From contig NZ_LMHK01000002.1 of the NCBI RefSeq assembly GCF_001427875.1, positions 559,681 to 623,680 on the forward strand: a stretch of DNA of 64,000 nucleotides, given 5' to 3'. Position numbers and translations under genes: made by a program. The notes under the pieces are model-generated. The model was not told the DNA's origin. It saw only the letters and a program-made list of their open reading frames with translations, and did no database searches. Each line of letters begins with the position of its first letter. The first letter of the stretch is position 1. Of this stretch, positions 52,428 through 61,500 are shown piece by piece. Origin of the DNA: Devosia sp. Root685 (lineage in GTDB: Bacteria > Pseudomonadota > Alphaproteobacteria > Rhizobiales > Devosiaceae).

Positions 52428-53048
52428 ATGAGCAGCGAGAATCCGGTCATTTCCGGCAATTTCAGAGATCCCGCCATAGTCGCATTGTCGTCGTCCCGCT
52501 CGAACGTGCTCGCCTTTGCCGAAGGTATCCTGCTGCTGGGCAGCGTAGCGCTGATCGAGCATTCCGGCCTGATGTCATTCGCCTCCTGGCCGGTGCACCC
52601 CTTCCTCTTCATCGCCATTCTGCTCAGCGCGCAATATGGCGTTCTTGGCGGCGTCCTCGCCGCCATGGGCGCCACCGCCATCTCCTATTTCAACGGCTTA
52701 CCGGCGCGCCCCTTCGACATGTCCCACGCCGAATACTTTCGCCTGACCTGGGCCGACCCGCTCTCCTGGGTCCTCGCCGCACTCATGGTGGGCATCGTCA
52801 CCTCCCGGCGCAGCAGGATGCTCGAGGAACAGGGCGAACAATTGCGCAAAGCCGTCAGGGCCGAGGGCCTGATCGCGGCGCAATATCAGGTCCTCGCCCA
52901 GCGCACGCACAAGCTCGAACGGAGCCTCGCCGGTCGCGCCGATCTGCCGGGCCCGGAAAGCCCCTCGTCCCTGGCTGATACGGGCAAAATCCGGGGCAAG
53001 ACCCCGCCCCGCCAGAAAACCAGATCAATTCCTTCTATCGAAGGGTGA
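52428..53048 (+). CDS. PelD-like membrane protein lacking the c-di-GMP receptor domains
   Basis: 206 residues from the ATG at 52428. About four hydrophobic segments at 27-130 (NVLAFAEGILLLGSVALIEH; FLFIAILLSAQYGVLGGVLA; PLSWVLAALMVGIVTS) are followed by a coiled-coil-like stretch (RMLEEQGEQLRKAVRAEGLI to LAQRTHKLERSL) and a basic Pro/Ser tail. This matches the N-terminal membrane part and stalk of PelD. Pseudomonas PelD (about 455 residues) continues with GAF and degenerate GGDEF domains that bind c-di-GMP. Here the stop is at 53046-53048, only 53 bp before the convergent regulator gene, so nothing of that kind follows. Confidence 0.75.
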   Translation: MSSENPVISGNFRDPAIVALSSSRSNVLAFAEGILLLGSVALIEHSGLMSFASWPVHPFLFIAILLSAQYGVLGGVLAAMGATAISYFNGLPARPFDMSHAEYFRLTWADPLSWVLAALMVGIVTSRRSRMLEEQGEQLRKAVRAEGLIAAQYQVLAQRTHKLERSLAGRADLPGPESPSSLADTGKIRGKTPPRQKTRSIPSIEG

Positions 53049-53100
53049 AACAGCCTGGAGCGCCAGCCGCGGTCACAATTCAGACAACGCGAAAAGCATC

Positions 53101-53745
53101 TCAGCCTTCGAGGCCGGGCCACATCCGCCGAGCCACGATACTCGCTTCCACCCTGTTGCGCACATGCAGTTTGGAGAAAATATTGGACAGGTGAAACTTC
53201 ACCGTCCGCTCGGTAATATCGAGGCGTCCGCCGATCTCGCGGTTACTCAGCCCCCGCGCCAGCAATTGCAGGACCTGCGTTTCCTGCTTTGAAAGTTTCG
53301 CCTCGCTACCCCCGCCAAGGGCGGCAGACTTGGCTTTCAGCATGCCCATCAGCCGGCCGAACATGTCCTTGGGAATGACGCTCTCGCCCTTGTTCACCTG
53401 CCGCACGATGCTGCGCATATCCGAACCGGTCGTGCCCTTGAGCACATAGCCATAGACCCCCGCCTCGACGGCGCGGGCAATATCGTTCTCGTCTTCTGAA
53501 GCGGTGACCACGACGATCCGGGTTTCTGGATGCGCCAGAACAATGTCGGGTATGCGCTCGAGGCCATCGTCTGACATTTGCGCATCGAGCAGCAGCACGT
53601 CGGGCCTCAGCGCTGCAACCAATTCCACCGCTTCCGCGGCGCTCCCGCCCTCGCCAACGGCCGAAATATCGCCATCGACCGTCACGGCCTGGATCAACCC
53701 AGTCCTGAACATCGGGTGATCATCAACCACCACGATCCTGATCAT
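53101..53745 (-). CDS. NarL-family response regulator
   Basis: 214 residues. Receiver domain 1-120 with acidic pair D8/D9, phospho-acceptor D54 in LLLDAQMSDD, T81 and K103 in VLKGTTG. The linker ends in a LuxR-type helix-turn-helix at about 150-210 (LSKQETQVLQLLARGLSNRE, then ERTVKFHLSNIFSKLHVRNR). It follows the histidine kinase gene by 24 bases on the same strand and should be its partner. It ends 52 bp from the pelD-like gene, so it is convergent with the Pel plus arm. Its targets may include the Pel locus or the peroxidase gene; this is inference from position. Confidence 0.92.
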   Translation of the reverse strand: MIRIVVVDDHPMFRTGLIQAVTVDGDISAVGEGGSAAEAVELVAALRPDVLLLDAQMSDDGLERIPDIVLAHPETRIVVVTASEDENDIARAVEAGVYGYVLKGTTGSDMRSIVRQVNKGESVIPKDMFGRLMGMLKAKSAALGGGSEAKLSKQETQVLQLLARGLSNREIGGRLDITERTVKFHLSNIFSKLHVRNRVEASIVARRMWPGLEG

Positions 53746-53769
53746 TTGGGGGCTGATCCCTGCCCGACC

Positions 53770-55317
53770 CTAGACATGCCGCACCCACATCTCGAGGCGC
53801 GTCCGCCCATCCTTCTGCACGAAGGCCAGATGGCCGCCGATGCTCTGGACGCGTGCGCGCAGACCATAAAGGCCAATACCCCGATGGTCGGCCTGGGCCA
53901 CATAGTCCGTCAGGTTCTTGTTGGTGATCGACAATTTCAGCACCCCTCCCTGCATTGTTGCAGTCAGCGTCTGCCCCTCCGGCAGACCATGGTGGAACGC
54001 GTTATTCAGGCCCTCTTGGATAAATCGATACACGCACACGCTCAATTCCGGGGCAGCATGAACCGGTTCTATGCGGCTGTCCACGTCTATGGCGAGGCCG
54101 GTGCGCCGCGTGTGCTGCTCTACCGCGCGCACGATAACCTGCGCCAGGTCGAGGTCCTCGATATCGGGCAAAACCAGCGCCAGGGCTATGCCCCGGATTT
54201 CCGAAAGCGCGCCCCCCAGCGTCGTCTCTATCTCGGCGACAATCTTCTCCCGCGCGCCCTTGGTCGGCAGCCGGCGGATCTGGTCGAGCCGCAGCACCGC
54301 AAAGCCGATCGTCTGCGCCGGCCCGTCATGAAGGTCGGTGCCGATGGTGCGCAAATGCTTGTCGGTAAACTCGGTCACGTTGAGCGAGGCGCGCTGCGCC
54401 ACCGCCTTGAGTTCGCGATGCCGCGCCGCGCGTTGGTGCGATTGCGCCAATCGCCGGCTGAGAATGCGCCCCTGCCGCTCGATCTTGCGGCTGCCTTCAA
54501 GCACGATGCCAAACAGCGCCACCATGACGATCAGGCCGATGGTGGCGGCCGTCGCCCAACTCGACAGGGTCAGCGCCCAGAGATCCTTTTCGAGCGATGC
54601 CGTGACCTCCCTTAGCTGGGCAACAGCGATGATTTCCCCGGTTTCGCGGCTGAACAATGGGAAATAAATCTCGATAAAATCGGTCTTGAGCCCATGCTCG
54701 GCATAGTCCTGCGATCTGACATCGGTGAAATCAACGCCGACCTCCCCTTCAAAGGCGCGTTGCACCTTCAAGGGCACTTCCAGCTGGCGCACCTCGAGTT
54801 GCGGACTGTTCGAGTAAAGGATCGTCCCATCCGCACGCCACAGATCCAGATAAGGAAACTCGGCCAGCAGCGTGCTCTCATTCATCATCGCGTCCAGCGC
54901 CAGGCGGTCACTCTCCGCCAAGCGCCCGTCCGGGCCAATTTGCTGGATATGCGGCGCGAGCATTCCCTCGACGAGCGGGGGCACCACCGTGCCCCGCCGC
55001 GCCAGCGTAATTTCGGTCATGGCGCTGGTGATCAACACGCCACAGAGCAGCATCGCAGCTATAGTGACGGCGCTGCCATAGAGGACAAAGCGGTTGGCGA
55101 GCGGAAGCTTGCTCCAACGCCTTCGCAACCGTTTGAACACGCCTCGCCGGCCGGTCAAATCTCGCTCCGCACGCAACGCCGCTTTTAACCCAATCGACAA
55201 TATACCTACAGTATTGCCCCGGCCAGCCCTCACCCAAAACGGCTTGCCGGTCGCGCGATTTGATCCATGCCGAATAAAATCGCGGCAATCGAGCGCGATA
55301 CGAAACAGTTCAGGCAA
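53770..55317 (-). CDS. NarX-type sensor histidine kinase
   Basis: 515 residues from 55317; a GTG at 55140 would remove a 59-residue N-terminus without clear function, so the start is uncertain. Span one is at 77-100 (FVLYGSAVTIAAMLLCGVLI). A periplasmic sensor part of about 150 residues follows (WRADGTILYSNSPQLEVRQL), then span two at 252-275. The dimerisation domain is HisKA_3 with His330 in LHDGPAQTIG. The ATPase domain has the N-box EGLNNAFHHG and GIGLYGLRARVQSIGG. It phosphorylates NarL-type regulators, and the partner gene follows directly. The periplasmic domain could sense a small molecule; the signal is unknown. Confidence 0.9.
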   Translation of the reverse strand: MPELFRIALDCRDFIRHGSNRATGKPFWVRAGRGNTVGILSIGLKAALRAERDLTGRRGVFKRLRRRWSKLPLANRFVLYGSAVTIAAMLLCGVLITSAMTEITLARRGTVVPPLVEGMLAPHIQQIGPDGRLAESDRLALDAMMNESTLLAEFPYLDLWRADGTILYSNSPQLEVRQLEVPLKVQRAFEGEVGVDFTDVRSQDYAEHGLKTDFIEIYFPLFSRETGEIIAVAQLREVTASLEKDLWALTLSSWATAATIGLIVMVALFGIVLEGSRKIERQGRILSRRLAQSHQRAARHRELKAVAQRASLNVTEFTDKHLRTIGTDLHDGPAQTIGFAVLRLDQIRRLPTKGAREKIVAEIETTLGGALSEIRGIALALVLPDIEDLDLAQVIVRAVEQHTRRTGLAIDVDSRIEPVHAAPELSVCVYRFIQEGLNNAFHHGLPEGQTLTATMQGGVLKLSITNKNLTDYVAQADHRGIGLYGLRARVQSIGGHLAFVQKDGRTRLEMWVRHV

Positions 55318-55549
55318 TCAAACCCATCGATGCCCCGGAGAACACCTGCTCTTAGGTACAGTTTTTGACGGACCCAAAGTCTAGCCCGGGGTCGGACCTT
55401 TATGCCGCCGATCGGCTAGACGTTCCGACCTGACGCTCCGCGCCGATGTTGGGCACTATCCCAATCAAGTTAGGGGCCGTGGCAACCGCCGCGGCATGGA
55501 TGGTGACAAGCCGCCTGTAACGGGCCGCATTTGTGCCGGAGGGGAAGTG

Positions 55550-58500
55550 ATGGTTACCTATATCAAGAGCGACCTGGAATTCATTCTCGCGCAGATCAAG
55601 ATCGCGGAAGCGCATGCCGCCGGCCAGCCTCTTTATGGACCTGGCGGCCTGATCCCGACCTACAATCTGGCCTGGGGCCTGCGCACCGTAAACGGCGAAT
55701 ACAACAACCTGTTGCATCCCGAATGGGGTTCCGCCGACAATCCCTTCCCCGAGCCGCTCGGCAACGATTATCGCGATGCTCAGGGCGGCATGCTCGATCC
55801 CGATGGCCCGGGACCTGCGCCCGAATTCCCAACGGCGCCCAACTACAACCCATCGACCAATCCGAACAATGTCGTCATCGACGGTAGCGTTCGCACGATT
55901 TCCAACCTGATCGTCGATCAGACGCTCGATAATCCCGCCGCTATCATGGTGGCGCTACAGCGCGCCGGCATCACGCCCCCTCCGGGCATGACGCTGCTCG
56001 ATATCGCCATCAGCATTCGGGACGAGTACCAACCGGTCAAACCCTTCGTTGAAGCGGCCGAAGCCGCCCATGTGGCAGACGTGAATGCGCAGCGCACGCT
56101 TGCCGCAGCGCTTGCGGCCACGCCCCAGGACCCGGTCGCCGTCGCGGCAGCACAGACCGCCGCCGCAGCAACGGCCGCAGCCTCGGCCACGGCCGACGCC
56201 GATCTTGCCACGGCCCGTGGCCCGCTCGATCTGCTGCTCACCGAAAACGGCATCAGGATGGATGGCGACAATATCTCGCTGCCCAATATCGCGCCCGACG
56301 AAGGCCTCTCCGCCTCGTTCAATTCCTGGTTCACGCTCTTCGGCCAGTTCTTCGACCATGGCCTTGATCTCGTGGGTAAGGGCGGCAGCGGCACCGTATT
56401 CATCCCGCTTTCGCCCGATGATCCGCTCTACGACCCGACGAGCCCCACCAATTTCATGGTGCTGACCCGCGCCACGGTGGGCGCCGGGCCAGACGGCATT
56501 CTGGACGATCCCGATACGCTGGCGGTCGAAAGCACGGACGATGTCCGCCCGATCAACACCACGACCCCGTTTGTCGACCAGAACCAGACCTATACCTCGC
56601 ATGCCTCGCACCAGGTCTTCCTGCGCGAATATATCCTGGTCGGCGGCAAGCCCCAGGCGACGGGCAACCTGCTCGACGGCACCAATGGCGGCCTGCCCAC
56701 CTGGGCCGAGGTCAAGGCACAGGCCAAGGCCATGCTCGGCATCGACCTGACCGACTATCACGTCGGCAACCTGCCTCTGCTCGCCACCGATGAATACGGC
56801 AATTTCATTCCCCATCCCGTCACCGGCTTTGCCCAGGTGGTGATGGTGGGAAATCCGCCGACCCTGGCATCGGGCACGCCGGCCTCTCCGCTCAGCCTCG
56901 TTACGGTCACCCCTGACGACGCCAGCGACGCCGACACGCTTCCCCAGGTCACCCATCTGGCCGTCCGCACTGGCCACGCCTTCCTCGACGATATCGCCCA
57001 TACCGCTGTGCCGGTCGGCAAGATCGCCGATGGCGATATCGAAATCGGCCTGGCGAACAGCGATGGATCGCCGATCAGCACGTCCTACGACAACGAACTG
57101 CTCGACGCGCATTTCGTCACTGGGGACGGCCGCGGCAATGAGAATATTGGCCTCACCACGGTGCACCATGTGTTCCATTCAGAGCACAATCGCCTGATGG
57201 CGCATACCAAGGACGTCGTCCTTGCCACCAATGATCTGGCCTTCATCAATGAATGGCTCGATGTGGGCCTGACATCGCTCGACCAGATCGATACCGAAGC
57301 GGAACGCACCGCCCTCAAGAACGATGTTGGCCGCTGGGATGGCGAGCGTCTCTTCCAGGCCGCCAAGTTCGGCACCGAGATGCAGTATCAGCACCTCGTT
57401 TTCGAAGAGTTCGCCCGCAAGATCCAGCCCAATATCAACGTCTTCCTCGTTCCGGACGGCTACGACGTCACCATCGACCCGACAATTCTCGCCGAGTTCG
57501 CCCATGTCGTTTATCGCTTCGGCCATTCCATGCTGACGGAAACGATCGACCGTTACGATCCCTCCTTCACGCCCGACCAGATCGGGCTCATCGAAGGCTT
57601 CCTCAATCCACTCGAATTCGCCTCGTTACCTTCCGACGAGATGGCGGGCGCCGTCATTCGCGGCATGACGCGTCAGGTTGGCAACCATATAGACGAATTC
57701 GTCACCAGCGCCCTGCGCAACAATCTGCTCGGCCTGCCGCTCGATCTGGCAACGATCAATCTGGCCCGCGGCCGCGACACCGGCGTGCCCTCGCTCAACG
57801 AGGCCCGCCGCCAGTTCTACGAGGCCACCGGCAATGATGCGATCCTCAAACCCTATACAAGCTGGGTCGAATTCGCGAGCCATCTCAAGCATGAAGCCTC
57901 GATCATCAACTTCATCGCCGCCTATGGCACGCATGCCCTGATCACGGGTGAAACAACCATCGAAGGCAAACGCGACGCCGCCATCACGCTCATTCTGGGC
58001 GAGGCATTCGGCAAATTCGCCGCCATGGAGCCACCCTTCGTCATGCCTGCGGATCGTGACGACTTCCTCAATGGCACCGGTTCCTATGGTGCGGCCGGCG
58101 CCCTAGGCGGCCTCGAAAATATCGACCTCTGGATCGGTGGCCTTGCCGAGGCGACCACGCCCTTCGGCGGCATGCTCGGCTCGACCTTCAACTTCGTCTT
58201 CGAAACCCAGATGGAGAAGCTGCAGAACGGCGACCGCTTCTACTACCTCCAGCGCCTCGATGGCCTGCACCTCTTCGGCGAAATGGAGGCAAATTCCTTC
58301 GCCGCCATGATCATGCGCAACACCGACGCAACCCACCTGCCCTCGGACGTGTTCTCGACGCCCGGCCTCATCCTCGAGGTCGATCAGACGCGGCAGTTCA
58401 ATGACCTCGACGGCAATGGCACGCTCGAAAGCATCGATCCTGTCGGCACGGGCCTCCTGACGCAGCTGGTCATTCGCAACAACCCCGCTACCACGGGCCT

Positions 58501-61500
58501 CGACACCAATTACCTGCGCTATACCGGGGGCGATCACGTCATCCTCGGCGGCACTAACAATGCCGACATGATGATTGCCGGTATCGGCGACGACACGCTC
58601 TTTGGCGATGGCGGCAATGACAACCTCGAAGGCGGCCATGGCAACGACATCATCAATGGTGGCGATGGCGACGACATCATCCGCGACATGGGTGGCGACG
58701 ACAATATCAAGGGCGGCGACGGCCATGACGCCATCCATGCCGGCCCGGGCCTCGATCTCGTTCTGGGCGGCCGCGGTCAGGACTTCGTCGTCCTCGGCAC
58801 CGATATGGGCTCGGAGGTCTTCGGCGGTGAAGGCAATGACTTCATCCTCGGCAACAAGAACGCCGAACGCATTCTCGGCAATGAGGGCGACGACTGGCTC
58901 GAAACCGGCACCTTCGACGGCGCCCCCGGCGATAATTTCGATGAAATCTTCGCCCACGACGGCATCCGCGGCAATGACGTGTTCCTCGGCGACGGCGGCT
59001 TTGACGAGTTCATCGGCGAAGGCGGCGACGACATCATGGTGGGCAGCCCCGGCCGCGGCAAAATGGCCGGCATGTCCGGTTTCGATTGGGCGACCTATAA
59101 GGACAATGTCGCCGGCGTGAATGCCGACCTGTCCATTCCCATCGTCTTCGACGAGGCCCCCGTACTCCCAGAAAATGCCGCGCTCGATGAATTCGAGTCG
59201 ATGGAAGGCCTCTCCGGTACCCGCTTTAACGACATATTGAAGGGTTCCGAAGAAGACGCCACGACCCGCGTGCCCGCCAGCCAGGGTGGCTCGACCGGCT
59301 ACCTCGGCAGCGCACTCGACGCTCAGGGCATCGCATTGATCAACGGCCTGCAGGCAGTCCTCGGCACCGGCGTCACCTCGTTCCTTGCCGGTGACATCAT
59401 CCTTGGCGGCGACGGCAGCGACGAGATCCAGGGCAATGCCGGCGACGACATCATCGATGGCGACAAGTGGCTCGACGTGCAGATCGGCGTCTTTGCGGCA
59501 ACCGATCCGAACCACCTCGGCACGCCTCTTCGTCTCGTCAACAGCATGAAGGACCTGACCAGCGACGTCTTCTCCGGCCTCGTCAATCCCGGCCAGCTCG
59601 CCATCGTCCGCACCATCAGGACCGACACCACGCCCGGCGACATCGACACCGCCGTCTTCCGCGACGTCAGCACCAACTTCTCTTTCTCGCTCGACGCCGA
59701 TGGCAGGCTTGTTGTCTCGCACGCCATTGAAGACGGTATCGAAGGAACCGATACCCTGTCGGGCATCGAACGCCTGCGCTTTACCGACGGCACCTATGCC
59801 ATCGTCATGGGCACCCCCTTCAACGACAATGGCGGGGCCAATCCGGCCACCGACCGGCCGGTGCTCAACGGCACCGATGCGAACGAGATCATCGTCGGCC
59901 TCGCCGGCAGCGATATCCTCAACGGCAATGGCGGCAATGACGTTCTGATCGGCGGCACTGACGGCGCATCGACAGCCGTCGTCAACGACGCCTTCGGCAC
60001 AGCCTCCGCCGCCTGGACAGAAAGTGGCGATGTGACCACTGGCACCGTGCTCACCAGCGGCCAGATCCGCATCACGGGCGGCGCGCTCGTCTTCGGCGAC
60101 AACGACAATGACCCCGGCAATGGCGGCGCACAAATTCAGCGCACGCTGAACCTGGCCGGCGCCAATGCCGTCAGCATCGCCTATTCCTACGCCGAAAACA
60201 GCTTCGACAATGGCGAGACCGTCCAGGTCCAGTTCTCGGCTAACGGCACCACCTTCACAACCATCCAGACCATAGATGGCGACTCCGGCAGTGGATCGTT
60301 CAACGTGCAGCTCTCGGGGCCCTTCCTCCCGGCAGCAGCGATACGCTTTGTCGTCAGCGGCACCAACAACAACAGCGCCAATGACACGGTCGCCATCGAC
60401 AATCTGGTGGTGACGGCGCTACACGGCGATCAGCTCAATGGCGGCCTCGGCAACGATACCTACGGCTTCGGCCTTGCCGACGGCAACGACGTCATCACCG
60501 AAACCGGCGGCACCGACCGCGTCACCATCGCCCGCGGCACAGCCGCAGTTCCCCTTGCTGCATTGACCGCCGTCCGCCAGGCCAATAACGACCTGACCCT
60601 GGGCTTCAACGGCCAGACCGTCACGGTTGCCAATGAGTTCGGCAACAATGCCAATGCCCGCGTCGAACTGGTGAATTTCAGCAATAATGTCTATGGCGGC
60701 GTGACGCTTGCCGGCGACTATGCCGTCAGCTTCGACACCAATGACGATGACGACGGCGACGGTGTGGGCGAACTCGGACCGGTCGATCCCAACACCAGCT
60801 CCCTGGTGGTTGGCACGGCCGCTGCAGACAACCTCCTCGGCAGCGGCGAAAACGACGTCCTCTTCGGCGGTGCCGGCAACGACACCCTGACCGGCGACGG
60901 CGGCAATGACCTGCTGATCGGCGGCGCCGGCAATGACGACATGATCGGCAATGACGGCGACGACACCTATGAGGTCGACTCGGGCGGCGACGACATCACC
61001 GAAAATGCCAATGAAGGCATCGACACGGTCCTGGCCTCGGTCAACTTCAACCTCACCGACGCCAACCTTGAAAACCTGATGTTCACCGGCACAGCCAACC
61101 TCAACGGCAACGGCAATGCCGGTGCCAATCAGATCACGGGCAATGCCGGCAACAACAATCTCAACGGCCTTGGCGGCAATGACATCATCGATGGCGGCGC
61201 CGGCAATGACACGCTCACCGGTGGCGCCGGCAACGACACCATTATCGGCGGGCTGGGAACTGAAGACACCACCGTCTTTGCCGGTGCAGCCAGTGCCTAT
61301 GACTACGCTGTGAACGCCACAGGCCAGCTCGTGGTCACCCACCGCAACGGCGGCGCCGATGGCACCGACACGTTGACCGGCGTCGAAAACCTGTCACTCA
61401 ATAACGTGAACTATGACATCATCCTGGGCAGCAACACCGACGACGCGGCGCTGAATGGTGCGACTGGCGCCAACAATAGCCAGCTTGTGCTTGGCCTTGA

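Noticed and set aside
53049..53100. Frameshifted remainder of PelD (GAF/GGDEF part) after the short pelD-like gene
   Set aside because: Only 52 bases separate it from the convergent regulator gene, which itself is intact, so no remnant can be coded there.
58103..60133. A 676-codon open frame on the minus strand
   Set aside because: It lies wholly opposite the peroxidase/RTX gene. The repetitive GC-rich Gly-Asp codons leave the reverse frame free of stops; the product is low-complexity Val/Ala/Asp and matches no family.
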